Numbered from the stretch's first letter, positions 26,058 to 37,313 are shown. The stretch is DNA of 64,000 bases from Moniliella sp. 'wahieum' (GCA_003971905.1 RSEE01000134.1:89122-153121); one strand, 5' to 3'. Program-made: numbers and translations. Notes: generated by a model from the letters alone, not told the origin.

Positions 26058-27138
26058 TTACTTCTTGTAGCTGTAGAAGCCCTCGCCCGACTTGCGGCCG
26101 AGCTTGCCCTCGGACACGAGCTTGTCCAGCACGGGGTCGTCTCCACCACGTCCTCCGTCAGGCCCGACTTGCCAATGTACTCGGCCTTCCAGCCGTTGAG
26201 AATGTTGCGCACCGTGTCGAGGCCGACCATGTCGGAGAGCTCAAACGGTCCCATCGGGTACCCGGCACCCAGCTTCATCGCCGTGTCAATGTCCTCCTTG
26301 GTCGCGTCCCCGCGCTCGCAAGACGGATGGCGTCGGCCATGTACGGGATCAGCAGACGGTTGACAATGAACCTGACCACAAGCAAAGAACAAGAACCAAT
26401 CGCACGTCAGTATGGATCCCCTTGCAAGTCCACCTAAGGCTTTTCGCACGAAAAATTTACAGGCGCAAGTGTGGACGTACCCAGGGGTGTCCTTGCAGCG
26501 GGCCGGGACTTGCCCATGCGGCGAGCGACGTCGAGGAGGTCGTCAAACGTCTCCTGGGACGTCTGGTCGGTGCGAATGACCTCGATGAGCTTCATGCGCG
26601 GCACGGGGTTGAACGCGTGGAAGCCGGCAAACTTGTCCTTTTGCGGCACGGCCTCGGCAATGGCCGAGATGGAGAGGGAGGAAGTTTGGAAGCGAGGATG
26701 GTGTGCGACGGCACCGACTCGGCAATCGACGCAAACAGCTTGCGCTTAATCTCGACATTCTCCACAATCGCTTCCACCACCAAATCCGTCTCGGCGAGCG
26801 CGGGCTTGGCATCCGTCGTCCACGTAATCGAGTCGGCCACCTTGGCTGCCCATGCGGCCTGCTCCGCCTCGGGCATCTTGTTGTGGTGCGCGAGACGCTG
26901 CGCACTGGACAGCACAATGCCATGGCCCTTCTTGAGCGCGGCCTCGGACGTGTCGGCAATGGTGACTTGGAACCCGTTCTGGGCCATGACTTGGCCAATG
27001 CCCGAGCCCATCAGACCGGCACCAAACACGGTGACCTTGTTGACCTGGGCGGCCGGGCGGCGGAGGTGGCGAGCGTGCGGCGGGCGGCGAGGCAAGGGCG
27101 GCGCGGGGGGCGGTGCGGGCAGCAGCAAGGAAGACCAT
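26058..27138 (-). CDS. 3-hydroxyacyl-CoA (3-hydroxybutyryl-CoA) dehydrogenase
   Basis: NAD-dependent oxidation of (S)-3-hydroxyacyl-CoA, as in short-chain beta-oxidation; a mitochondrial location is likely. ATG at 27138 opens an Ala/Arg-rich presequence (MVFLAAARTAPRAALAS). Then the Rossmann motif VTVFGAGLMGSGIGQVMA, ITWTTDAKPALAETDLVVEA and GFHAFNPVPRMKLIEVIRT with the catalytic His in HxFNP. The intron at 26372-26480 (GTACGT...GTCAG) joins DTPG to FIVNRLLIPYM. After it come EDIDTAMKLGAGYPMGPFEL, and GRKSGEGFYSYKK before the stop at 26058-26060. Frame breaks occur near 27060, 26690, 26515, 26320 and 26145. A TATATATATATA box lies about 64 bp upstream of the start. The family is clear; chain-length preference is not. 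Confidence 0.9.
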
Positions 27139-27201
27139 GGGGGGGCAGAGGGAGGGAGGGAGGGTGGATGTTGGTGGTGGTGGGTGTTGCGCAGGGGGGG
27201 T

Positions 27202-27213
27202 TATATATATATA
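27202..27213 (-). promoter_or_regulatory. TATA box of the 3-hydroxyacyl-CoA dehydrogenase gene
   Basis: TATATATATATA, followed on plus by GACGG (CCGTC before the box in gene orientation), 64 bp upstream of the ATG. PCK1 shares the same CCGTCTATATATA context. Confidence 0.55.
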
Positions 27214-27808
27214 GACGGACGACGGCGGACAAAGGCCCGGGTGAGCGCGCCTTCGTCACGGCCCCTGTGCGGCGTTTGTGACGCGGCGCAAGGGGGCCCG
27301 TTGGGGGCGCAGGCGACTGGGTCGACGGTTGGACACGCTGGCCGCTGCGCCGAGGGCGGCGTGCGGGCCATGTTGGCCATCCAGCGTTGATGTCATTCCG
27401 GCGGCGGTGCACGTGCATCCGACACACCCCGGGCCATTGTAGCGTCGGCGGGACAGGCACGTGACGCGGTGCCACGTGGAGGGATGGGCAAGTCATGTGA
27501 CCTGGTCATGTGACTGGAGGTGCAATTTGCAATGCGGGGGGCTACCCACAGCTACTAGCTAACCCTGGCTGGCGTGCTGCTGGCTGGGCGCCACACCGGC
27601 CGTACTGGTCACTCACCAGTCACCAGTCACTCCACTCCCTCCGCGCCGGCCTCACCCGCTTGGAGCGTGTTGGTGCCTGCGCTTAGCATTGCCATTGCCA
27701 TTGCCATTGCCATAGCCATAGCCACCACCACCATCATCACCGCCATCCCCATCGCCATCGCCACCACCATTACCATCACCATCACCATCACCACCCCCAC
27801 CGGCTCCC
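27214..27808. other. Divergent promoter region with a CCATTG/CATCAC repeat leader
   Basis: Sits between the dehydrogenase (minus) and the gene starting at 27809. From about 27686 to 27800 it consists of GCCATT, GCCATA, CACCAT and CACCATCA repeats, ending at the start codon. Repeated CACGTGAC/CATGTGAC words occur at 27455-27515. No other gene seen. Confidence 0.5.
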
Positions 27809-30175
27809 ATGGCCAACCCCCCTCCCCCCGACACGTCCACCCGCAAGAAGGCCTCCTGGATCCTGCGCAAGTTCCGCCGCACCTCCGCTGCCCATGAGAC
27901 CGTGGCCAGCGCCGCCGCGGCCACCCACCAGGCGCACGCCCAGCCGCCCGCGCCTGCCCCCCCGCCCCCACTCCCCACGGGCACTGGCGCTGGTGCTGGT
28001 GCTGGTGCTGGTGCTGGTGGGTGTGCTGGTGCTGGTGCCGGCGCAGCGGCCGCCGCCGGCATTGGATCCAGCTCCGGATCCGGCCTCGGCTCCACCTCCG
28101 CCTCGTCCTCCGCCTCCCCGTCCACCTCCACCTCCGCCTCGGCCTCCACCAGCCCAGGCGTGGCATTGGGCCTGAGCGTCTGCGCTGGTGGCCCCGCCGC
28201 CGCTGCGGGACTCCCCGCTTCCTCCCGTCCCTCTTCCTCCCGCGCCCGTCCGGGCGACCGCTCCCACTGGGCGCCCACCCGCTCCACCTCGCGCGCCAAG
28301 GGCAAGCAGCGCGCCGTCGACCCGCCCGCCGACCACGCGCCCGCGCCCCTTGCCTCCCGCCTTGCGCGCCGCGCCGACAGCCGCCGCGCCCCGCCCGTCA
28401 GTCTTCCCCTCGTCGACTCGCCCTTCCGCCGCTCTTCCTGGGACTCGGCCTCGTCCCGCAGCAATGCGGGCCAATCGGGCGGGCTCGCGCTGCGTGCGGC
28501 GCCGACGGCGACAGGCACCGGCCCTGGCTCGCTGCGTCGCCCACAGAGCATGCTCTCCATTGGCTCCACCACGCCTTCCTGGGGCTTTGCGCGCGTGCCT
28601 TCCGGCTCGAGCCCACGCCACCCGTCCTTCCCGCCGCCGTCGCGTGTGCTCTGGTTTGACTACGACGACCCGGATCCCGACCACGACACGCCGCTCATGC
28701 GCCCGCGCAGCCTCAGCTTCTCCTTGGGACGACGCACCAGCCCCGAGCCCGAGGCGGACGCGCTCGAGACCAATTCCCTCTTCTCGGACCGCAGCCCCAG
28801 TCGGGCGAGCCGCGCGAGCACCAAACCCACCACGCTCCTCAGCTTTGACCCCGCTCCCAGTGCGTTTTTCCTTCCTACACATGCATGCCGTTTCGTTTTG
28901 CATTGCTGCCCCTTGTTCCTCTGCTCGACTGACCCCCCCCCGTCGCTGTTTGGTTCGCAGGCATCCACCATGCGCACATTGCCCAAGCCCCGCCGCCGCG
29001 CTTCCGCACCCGCCGCTCGTCCGATTGGGCGCATGCCCGCGCCGGCGGCACAGCGCCCACCTCGGCCATCCGGTTTGCCCAGCGCTTCTTTGGCGGCCAC
29101 GGCTCCACCGCCCAGCCGCCGCATGTCAGTCCCCCACCCCGCTCCCACCCAGTGGCAGTGCGCTTCCTTCGCCCCAATCCCCCTCCCTGCCTCGCCCCAG
29201 CCGATCGAGATGGGCGCAGCGGACCGCGAGCGTGGCGTGTTCCGCGTCCTGGTCACCGGTCAGACCGACTACGAAGCCCAGCGCGACCCAGAAGGCGTCA
29301 TCAGCGTCCCGGGCCACCACCGCCCGCACCCAGGCTTCAACCCGCTCCCGTCTTCCCTCCCAGCGGACAATGCGAGTGTGCTGACGCTCGCGTCGAGCAA
29401 CGCGGCGTACAGTGTCGCTGGTACCGTGCCCGGGACCGGCGCGGCCTCGTTCCGCTCCGTCTTGGGCGCGCTCAATGACGGTCGGTCAGTGACGAATGCG
29501 CGCCCGGGTTCGTTGGCTGGGTCACTGGGTGCTTCGGGTGCCGGGCCCCCTGCGCCTGCGCCTGCGCCTGCCCCCGGCTCTGGCCCACGTCCTACCTCGA
29601 TCGCATCCCACTCCTACTCGTACTCCTACCCCGACCCGTTCCGCGCCGTTGGCAGTTCGCGGTCCCAGCGCCCGTCCAGTACGGGCGGAGGCAAGTCCTT
29701 GACGCTGGGCGAGGGACCAAGGCGCTACTCGAGCGACACGCAGGCGTCGATGCGCGCCTTACCGCCTCTCAGCCGACGCGGGTCCGCCGCTAGCTCCACC
29801 ACGCGCACCAGTACCCATGCGCTGTCGCTTCGCTCTGATGGTCTCGTGCCCTCCCTCGCCGCTAGCGCCGTGTCCAACCCCCTCGACCTCTCGTCCCCGC
29901 TCGCGCTGGACCCGGCCGAACCGCCTCCGGCTCCGCTCCCCTCCGAGTCGGACGAGGCGCAGGCGGAGGAAGGTCATGCGCAACAGCTTCAACATCACCA
30001 TCACCATCACCACCACCACCGGCAACGGCAAGAAGCGCACTCGGCCTCGGTCGGATCCACTTCGGACCATGCCGAAGCGCGCACCACTACCCCCACCTCC
30101 CTTGCGCACCGGGACGAGACGGGTCCTTCCACCCCGCGCTCCAGCTCACTGGCGCGCCACTACGCGTCTGTCTGA
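27809..30175 (+). CDS. Ser/Pro/Ala-rich low-complexity protein, function unknown
   Basis: No domain recognised. ATG at 27809 gives MANPPPPDTSTRKKASWILR, then a Gly-Ala dipeptide run, a Ser/Thr/Ala-rich stretch, and conserved-looking patches such as GSLRRPQSMLSIGSTTPSWG, SRVLWFDYDDPDPDHDTPLM and ALETNSLFSDRSPSR. A likely intron at 28860-28960 (GTGCGT...TTCGCAG) leads to HHAHIAQAPPPRFRTRRSSD and TSAIRFAQRFFGGHGS. A base loss near 29210 then returns to the frame VFRVLVTGQTDYEAQRDPEG and GFNPLPSSLPADNASVLTLA. The C-terminus carries a run of nine His and the ending SSSLARHYASV. Serine-rich patches next to Arg suggest phosphorylation. Composition resembles fungal disordered signalling or cell-polarity proteins, but that is only analogy. 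Confidence 0.65.
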   Translation: MANPPPPDTSTRKKASWILRKFRRTSAAHETVASAAAATHQAHAQPPAPAPPPPLPTGTGAGAGAGAGAGGCAGAGAGAAAAAGIGSSSGSGLGSTSASSSASPSTSTSASASTSPGVALGLSVCAGGPAAAAGLPASSRPSSSRARPGDRSHWAPTRSTSRAKGKQRAVDPPADHAPAPLASRLARRADSRRAPPVSLPLVDSPFRRSSWDSASSRSNAGQSGGLALRAAPTATGTGPGSLRRPQSMLSIGSTTPSWGFARVPSGSSPRHPSFPPPSRVLWFDYDDPDPDHDTPLMRPRSLSFSLGRRTSPEPEADALETNSLFSDRSPSRASRASTKPTTLLSFDPAPSAFFLPTHACRFVLHCCPLFLCSTDPPPSLFGSQASTMRTLPKPRRRASAPAARPIGRMPAPAAQRPPRPSGLPSASLAATAPPPSRRMSVPHPAPTQWQCASFAPIPLPASPQPIEMGAADRERGVFRVLVTGQTDYEAQRDPEGVISVPGHHRPHPGFNPLPSSLPADNASVLTLASSNAAYSVAGTVPGTGAASFRSVLGALNDGRSVTNARPGSLAGSLGASGAGPPAPAPAPAPGSGPRPTSIASHSYSYSYPDPFRAVGSSRSQRPSSTGGGKSLTLGEGPRRYSSDTQASMRALPPLSRRGSAASSTTRTSTHALSLRSDGLVPSLAASAVSNPLDLSSPLALDPAEPPPAPLPSESDEAQAEEGHAQQLQHHHHHHHHHRQRQEAHSASVGSTSDHAEARTTTPTSLAHRDETGPSTPRSSSLARHYASV

Positions 30176-30873
30176 GAGGAGATGCGGTATGGGGGGGGCA
30201 CCCTGTTGGCTTTGGGGGTGACTTCGCTGCCTACTTTTTTTGGACCTTTTCTTTTACCTTCCCTTCCCTCCCTTTCCCTTCTTTGCTCTGCCCTTCTCTA
30301 CTCTGTCCTGTCCTTCCCCCCTCCCCTGAGCCACACCAAACCGGGCAATGAGCATGGCGTCGGGACTGCACGAACTGAGCTATACAAATGGGAGACCACG
30401 TAGCCCACCCATCTGCCCGCCACCCACCGGGGGGTTGGGTCGGAGGTACGTTGCGCTCGCTGGGCGGACGGTGGTGGGACCGAACGGTCGCGCAGGTAGT
30501 TGATCAGGGTCATCTCGCGGGGCAACAAGCCGACGCCCACCGAGGCCTGTCTTGTTTCCCCACGAATAGTCAGTCGTCTGCGTCGTAACCTCCCCCTGCA
30601 GCGCCGCAGCATCCTGGAACGCCCAGTTGACCGGGCCCATCGTGCGCTTCGCAATGGGCCGAGGGGGGGCAGATCGGCTGTCTGTTGCTCCGTCTTCGCT
30701 TTCCCGTTGGTCGGACCCGCCTCGGCACCGCATCCGGCCGCACACGGCCATGGGTCTCTACCTGCCTATGCAAAGCGGGACGCTTTCTTGCCAACCCGCG
30801 TGGCATCGGGGGATGCGGCTGAGGCTGCTAAGGTTGGTATTGTCACCGCCGTTCTCTGCACCGCCTCGCTGCC
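30176..30873. other. Convergent intergenic stretch, no gene recognised
   Basis: After the 27809 gene there is a T/C-rich 3' flank (30225-30330). On minus, two frames around 30430-30620 give protein-like text (for example GLLPREMTLINYLRDRS) with no family I know; it might be a C-terminal exon of the next gene or a small separate gene. Confidence 0.35.
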
Positions 30874-31549
30874 TCACCAGAACTCCGCGACGGACCGCAT
30901 GAGCGTCCGCCACGCTCTACTCAAGGCCACCCCAGCGTTCAGCGTAGCCCACCACCCGAGCTGGGGCGTCCTGCCAGTCCAGCGATGGAGTGCGGGGCGT
31001 GCCGCGGCCGCCTCCTTTGGACAGCTTCGGGATGCTATGTTTTCTTGAGCGACGTTCGCGTCGGTCGCGCGCTGCCTTGCGGCCGTGCCCGGACGCGGAC
31101 GCGGGCGGATCCGCCCCCGGCGCACCGGCTCTGCCTGCGTCTGCGCGTCCGTGTCCGCATGCTGGCGGACATGCGGGCGGTTCTGGTCGTGGTACCAGGC
31201 GGCGATTTCGGTGGCAATGTGCATGTCCCGCGCCGAGTCTTCCTCAAAGATCTGCTCCAGCATGCGGTCGGCGCGGCGCATCATGTACTCGATCGCCTGG
31301 AAGTCGCGCTTGCCGATCCGCCGCCCTGGGACGGATGCGCAAACGCATAGCGCAGGTACATGTGGAAGTGCGGCCTGGTTTCCTGCGCAGAGCAACGCCG
31401 AGCGCGGGTCAGCGTCAGTGGGGGGCCGACACAGAGGTTAGGGGGCTACGCAAACGCACCGCCGGCTTGGTCCGGATGGCGCGCAGGCCACGCCGGTACA
31501 GCGCCAGCACGTCCTTTGCAGCTGCGTCAGACGCCGCGGAGCAGACATG
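30874..31549 (-). CDS. SDH6: Succinate dehydrogenase assembly factor 1 (LYR protein, Sdh6/SDHAF1)
   Basis: Mitochondrial matrix LYR-motif chaperone that helps insert Fe-S clusters into the SDH iron-sulfur subunit. ATG at 31549 gives MSAPRRLTQLQ. One base loss later the frame gives KDVLALYRRGLRAIRTKPA, containing the LYR tripeptide. An intron (about 31384-31464, GTGCGT...CGCAG) leads to ETRPHFHMYLRYAFAHPS. A further break leads to GKRDFQAIEYMMRRADRMLE and EEDSARDMHI. This matches yeast Sdh6 in order (RL--LQK-VL-LYR; RKDF--IE-LLR). The family normally stops just after this point, while this frame stays open for about 100 more residues to 30874, so the true stop may be hidden by a lost base. Divergent from GTR2. 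Confidence 0.75.
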
Positions 31550-31908
31550 GCGGCGATGGAGGAACACACGCACACAACACCACTCCAATCCCACCGCCAC
31601 CCCCACCACCGCCACCGCCATCCATCCAATCACCCTTGCTGCCCCGCGGCCTCGCCAGGCGTGTCACATGTTCGTACCCCCACCTTCGAGAATTAACTAA
31701 TTCGCTCGCCAATTCCGCACCGGAGTGGGTTATTGATTGCCGTACATTGATCTGTCAGCATCGCCGTCGCCTGCCCCGCCCCATCCGCAAGCCCTCCGCT
31801 GCCATCTCCCGCGTCGTGCCCATCCACCTCTCTCGTCGTCGGCCCCGACTCTCCTTCTCCTTCTCCTTCTCCTTCTCCTTCTCCCACCACCACTACACGT
31901 AACCCACC
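31550..31908. promoter_or_regulatory. Divergent SDH6/GTR2 intergenic promoter
   Basis: 359 bp between the two start codons. It includes an AATTAACTAATTC AT-rich patch (31690-31702) and a CTCCTT repeat (about 31851-31885) just 5' of the GTR2 ATG. Confidence 0.45.
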
Positions 31909-33806
31909 ATGTTTACCTGGCTGCGCCGAGCGGTGGGCAGCGGCGATGGCGCCGCCCCTTCGCCGCCGCAGGACCCCGGCACCTCTTCTCCCAGTCGCGA
32001 GAGTGGCACGCGAGCGCCCTCGGAGGCGGCTGCGCCGCGGCGCCGGCGCCCGCCGAGCCGCTGCGGCACAATGTGCTGTTTGCCGGGCTGCGGCGGAGCG
32101 GCAAGACGAGCATTTTGAAGCGGGTGTACGAGAACCTCGAGTCGAACGAGACGCTGTACCTGTCGAGCGATACCACGAGCCGCAACAACCAGTGGATGGT
32201 CAAGCCGGTCGATGGCTTTGTGCCGCTGCGGCTGTGGGACGGCCCGGACCCGTACACGACCCCCGCGCGCCGCGCGCGAGCAAGGGTCGAGTTTGATGAG
32301 CCGCCGCCGGGCGTGGCGGCGGTATGGAAGGACCAGCAGTTGCGATGGGAAGACGTGGGCGGGGGTGTGTGTGATGATTCGCTCGACGTCTACACCCAAG
32401 CGCTGATGCGCTGCACCGAAGTCATCCTCACCAGCTTTGCGTTCACCCCAACATCAAGTACCACATTTTTGTCCACAAGCTCGACCAGGGCCCCGGCCGC
32501 GACACGAGCTTTGGCATGGAAGAGAAGCGAGGCGGTCAAGAGCATGGAAGGCAACATTCGCCAAGAACTCGCCGATGCGTCGACGCGTTCCAGTTCGCGC
32601 CGTCGGGCGCGGCGATGTGGGCGCGCGCAAGGCCGCAGAGAAGGCGCGCGTGGACCAGGCCAGTCGGCAGGCGCACGCCGAGGTCAGTCCCTTGGCCAGC
32701 AGCTCCACCGGCTTGGGCATCGAGGCCGGCGACTACTTTGGCTCCTCGGCGGGCCCGAGCGTGCGTCGGACTTTCTCGATCCGCACCACCTCGAGCCGCG
32801 CAGTCTCGGCCACTCGTCCTGGTCCGGCTCCGACTCGGAACGCATCATCCCGCTCGAGCAGGCAGTCGACATTGAGTTCCACGGCACCTCCATCTACGAC
32901 TCGTCTGTGCTGCTGGCCGTGTCCAAGGTGCAGCAGTCGCTGATGGAGCCGTACCTGCTGCGCGGCTCGAGTCGGCCGTGGCAGGCATCTCGGCCAACTG
33001 CCGCTTCGACGGCGCGTTCCTGGTGGATGTAGCGTCGAAACTCTACCTCGCCTCCAACCTGCCCTCGCCCACCGAGACGCCGTACGAGATTGTCAACGAG
33101 TACCTGTCGTTTATCATTGGCCCCTCGGCCATCTACGCCGAGCTGCAAGACCCCGACGTGCCGCCAGGTCAAGTATGATCCCGATGTGCCCATGCCCGTC
33201 CGCCGGGCGCGCGCCCGCGGCCCGAACGCCTCCCTGCCCCGCTCCCGACGGGCGAGAGCCTGGCCAGCTCCGCACGCCCGTCGCCCTCGTCGCCCGCTGC
33301 TGCCCTCGGGCGGGCCCTCGTCCACCTACCTCACCGTCACCCCCGCGTCCCCGCCCACCGCGCTGGGCAAACTCGCCTCGACGCCCTCCCAGGACGCCAC
33401 GCCCCAGTCCCAGTCCCAGTCCCAGTCCCAATCCCAGTCTCATTCGCGTTCCACCACCCGCAGCGTGTCCCGCGCAGCAAAAGTCCACCCCGCACGGGTC
33501 GGGCGGGACAAGTGTGCATCCGGCGCCGGCGCCTCGCGCGCCCGCGTCGTCAGCCGAGCCCGCGACGGTCAACACGGGCCAACTGACCCGGGGCAAGTAC
33601 AGCTACCGCACCATGGGATGGTGGGCGAGATGGGGCTGGCGTTTTACCAGATTGACAACCACTTTGCCCTGGTCGCCATCATTCGCAAGGATGCCCACGA
33701 ACAGTCGGTCGGCCTGATCCAGTACAACCTCTCCTGGTTCCGCCGCACCATCTCGGAACTCATCACGGTCATCCAGACCCAGCAACTCAAGTTGCAGAAT
33801 GCCTAG
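31909..33806 (+). CDS. GTR2: Rag-type small GTPase, RagC/RagD family (Gtr2)
   Basis: Partner of Gtr1 on the vacuole membrane that signals amino-acid sufficiency to TORC1. ATG at 31909 gives MFTWLRRAVGSGDGAAPSP. Then the P-loop NVLFAGLRRSGKTSILKRVY, NETLYLSSDTTS, LRLWDGPDPY, DDSLDVYTQALMRC, YHIFVHKLDQGPGRDTSFG, SMEGNIRQELADAST and TSIYDSSVLLAVSKVQQSLM. The C-terminal roadblock part follows: ISANCRFDGAFLVDVASKLY, PYEIVNEYLSFIIGP and GEMGLAFYQIDNHFALVAII. The stop is at 33804-33806. A long insertion near 33180-33590 carries a Ser-Gln dipeptide repeat (from CCAGTC units), not typical of Gtr2. Several base losses break the frame (about 31970, 32445, 32620, 32970 and 33175). Confidence 0.92.
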
Positions 33807-34066
33807 TGCCTTTCCCTTTCCCTTTCCCGCTCGCCCTCGCCAGCCCCCACAGCTGGCCGCGGGGTCTTCTTCTCTCGATACCTTGGGTGTGGTGTGGTGT
33901 GTTTGTGTTTTTGTTTCTGTCTTGTTCTATGGATCTAGAGTGGCCACCACGCACGTGCTAGCCTGCCGTGGCGCACTACAGATGAAGGGATGCGATGGGA
34001 TGAGATGGAATGGAATGGGATGGAATGGAATGGGAATTGGGCACAGAGCTAGCGATCACACGGAGG
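33807..34066. other. Convergent 3' region between GTR2 and the PHO81-like gene
   Basis: 260 bp holding a GATGGAATGGAATGGGA repeat (33990-34035). No gene. Confidence 0.4.
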
Positions 34067-37000
34067 TCACACGGGCTGTGGCGGTTTGCAGACCAAGATG
34101 GTCGGGGACGCAATGCCGTCGGGGCCCGTTTCGGGCGGCGAGCCCGTGTGGGTGGAGCCGACAATGGCGAGCAAGCCGGCCGCCTGGACGGCCGGGATGA
34201 GCGCCGGCATAGCGTCGGCCAGCGTGCGCGGCAGCACGAGCCCCAGCAAGTTGTCGTCGCGCGCAAACCGGCTCGCCTCGGCGACCGACGCACAGCGCGA
34301 GTCCTTCGCTTGCGCCCGCACGGCGCCAGGCCCGCCGCACGCGCATCCACCCCAAACGGCGCGACAAACAGCACGGCATAGTTGGGCTGCTTCCATTGAG
34401 CGCCGTGCACACCGCCGGATCGTCCGAGGAAAACATCAGGTTGCGCAGCTGCGCCCCGGCCGGCATCGCGCTCGGCACATACACCGCGCGCAGGATGGCG
34501 TCCACCGCGCGTTCACCTCGGCGCCCGCGCCCGCCGCCATGCCCTCCAGGCGGCACATGCACCGCCACCCCGACGCTCGCCGGCAACGTCGCCAGCAGAT
34601 CGTCCAGCGCAACCGTCTTGTCCTTCAGCGCCGTGTCCCATGCCAGAAGTGCGTCGCCTGCGCCGCCGGGAGGCGCCAGCGCCGCCACCTCGTCTCGACT
34701 CAGCGGCGTGCCCAGCGGCCCCGTCCAGGGACCCACCAGCACTTTCCCCCGCACGGCCGAAGGCAGAGCGCGCACCCCCACCCGCAGGTAGCGGCCCGGC
34801 ATGGACGATGCCGAAGGCACTGGCGACGCGGTGGCCGGCTCGCTGGGCAGCGCATTGCGCTTGTCCTCCTCGGGCGTGTCTTTGTGGTTATCAAAGGGGA
34901 ACGGCGTGACGACCTGCACCTCGACCGTCAGCGTACCATTGATCCCTGGCCCTCTGGTTCCCCTCCAGCGGCACCGTCACCGTCCGACTCGCGTTGGCGC
35001 GCCCCGTCACGAGCGGGTTGAGCGTCGCCCGCGCACAAACAACCGTTCTTCCAAACGGCGCAGACAGGGTGTGAACTCGAGATGCAGCCCGCCTCTTGGC
35101 TCGTCCGCCTGCGTCGGCACGCAGCGCGATCCGCTCGGTCCGCGCCAGCGGAAGCGTAATGTTCCATGGCACGCTCAGGCTCAAGGTGGAGGCACTAAGG
35201 GTAAGTTTGAGTGGCAAGGGCAGCGCAGCTACCACGCTCGAGGTAAGTGCTGTCGTCGAGGGCGGGGCCGCGTCGTGGCCACGCGCAAGAGACGGAGAAG
35301 GAGGGAGAGGAATCCGGACGGGATTGAGGTCATCGAGTGGCTGGTGAGCGTAAGACTGACCAGCGCTTGTTCCGGCGAGCCATCGCCGAGATCACCAAGG
35401 TAGCTTGCCCCGTACGTCCGGAAGGGCAAGATGGGAGGAGGAAGGGCGAGGCTGGGGATCGCGTGTCCGCCGCCTTGGGCGGGCGCACCGAGGGACAAGT
35501 CTGGCATCTCGTCGTCGAGCGACAGGGCAGGCACCGGGTCCGGATCCGGATCGCCTTCTTGGCCTTTTTCGACAGACGCGCCGTGACGGGGAGAGGGAGG
35601 CGTTGCTGTTCTGCTTGTGCTCGGCTGGAGCAGCAGTGCGCCACCTGGATTTTGCCTTCCCACGCGGCATAAAACGCGGGCGTCCTGTCCTTTTCGTCCA
35701 TCGCCAAAGCGTCGGCCCCCATGCGCCAGCAACCTCTCGGCGGCTTCCACATCGCCCTGCTCGGCAGCGAAAAAGAGCGGCGTCCACCCGCCGCGCAACG
35801 CATCTCGTCCCTCGGTCGAGGCACCCCACATCAGCAGGATGGCCAGGCACTCGGTTGACCCGGCCGCGGGACGCCGCCAGCGCAGCGGCACCCAACGCCG
35901 CCGACGCAGCTTCCCTTCGGCCGGGGCAGACAAGAGCAAACGCAGGATCTCGGCCCGACCACGCTCGGCGGCCAAGGTCACGGCCTGGGCCAAATCCGCC
36001 AGAGGCACCAGCGGGGTGGGCATGGTGCGAGGCCAAAAGTTGTCGCACCACCCCTTCGTGGTTCTCCTGTACGGCCACTGCAGTGCCGCACTCAGCCCGT
36101 CTTCGGCCTCTTGCTCCTTGGCGTCCGGAGAAGGTGAGCATGTGCGGCAACAGCACCGGCACCGCCGCTGCACACCCGCGCACAGCTGCGTAGCCCAAGG
36201 GAACGCGCGTGTAGGCGTCCTTGGCCCGCGTGGCGGCAGCCATGGCCTTGTCTTGGTCCGCCTTGTTCGGCCCCGCCGCCGAGGCAGCATGCGCCAGACC
36301 GGCACGAAGCAGATCGGCACTTTGATCGGTTGGCGTTACGCCGCCGTCGATCCCGGCGCCAGCGGCCATGTGCAGGCCTGGCGGGCATTGAGATCGTCCG
36401 CGTGGGAAAAGGCGACATCGGCCAAGGCCATGGCATCTGGGTCGGCAGCGTCAAGGTCACTACTGGATACGGCCGCGAGGACCGCGTCGGTTGCCGTGGT
36501 GGCCGCAGCCAGTTCGTCCCACAGCACGCGCCACAGCGCCGCTTGGACACAGGGTTCCTCCCCCTGGTCAAGAAGCAGCTGCGCTGCACAAGTCGCCGGA
36601 CCGCAGGCGGTGGCCAGCGGGCCTCTTTCCAGGCCAGGGGGCCTTGGAGTGCGTCGGCTTGGGACGCCGGCGTGGGGGCGGCGACGAGCGAGGTCAATTG
36701 GCTCGAGGCCGTCGCGGCGAGCGAGGCATGAGGTGCGATCAAAGCACGGCTGGATGTCCAGTTGGCGAGCCAGGTACAGCTCGCGCACTTGGCTTTTCGA
36801 CCGCTTGTCCCACTTCTTGAGGATCTTGCGCATGCCCACCGCGTTGAGCTCGACAAACTGTTCCAGGCGTGCCAGGGCGACCAGAACCGCCGCCCACGCC
36901 TCGCGCAGCGCGCGCACAGTCGGGCTCGAGGGGGCAGGCGAGCGGCAGCGGCGGCGGGAGATCCGCACTGTCCCACCTTCGTCGGCACTCGTGGGGGGGC

Positions 37001-37313
37001 GCAGGATCCGTGCCGGGTGCGGCGGCTGCTCGGGCGAGGCGGCGCGCGTGCAGCGAGGGTGTGGACGCGGTGCTGGAGCGCGCGCTGCTGCTCGAGGTAG
37101 AAGCATTGATCTTGTCCACCTCGCGGCCGAGGTCGAAAAAGGCGGCGCGGGTGCCGGGCGGGCCGGCGGGGCTGGCGGGCGGGGCGACGGGCGTGCCGGG
37201 GCTGGCGCCGGGCGGGAGCTTGCCGGCAATGATTCTCTTGAGGCCTTGTAGTCGAGGTAGTAGCGCGCCCAGGAGGGGCGCTGCTGGGAGAGCAGCTGCT
37301 TGCCGAACTTCAT
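34067..37313 (-). CDS. PHO81: SPX-ankyrin-GDPD-like protein, Pho81-type CDK inhibitor
   Basis: Phosphate-starvation regulator; in yeast Pho81 inhibits the Pho80-Pho85 kinase and senses inositol pyrophosphates through SPX. ATG at 37313 gives MKFGKQLLSQQRPSWARYYL, a typical SPX start. Then FFDLGREVDKINA, LARLEQFVELNAVGMRKILK and KWDKRSKSQVRELYL, with the Lys-rich phosphate-binding surface. Ankyrin repeats follow (YTRVPLGYAAVRGCAAAVPV, ALAAERGRAEILRLLLSA, GWTPLFFAAEQGDVEAAERL, TPAFYAAWEGKIQVA). A beta-rich middle part comes next (LSVPWNITLPLARTERIAL), and a degenerate GDPD-like end: NLMFSSDDPAVCTALN, KQPNYAVLFVAPFGV and ARDDNLLGLVLPRTLADAMP. That end is closer to Pho81 than to an active Gde1 phosphodiesterase. 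Stop at 34067-34069. Many frame breaks. Confidence 0.85.
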
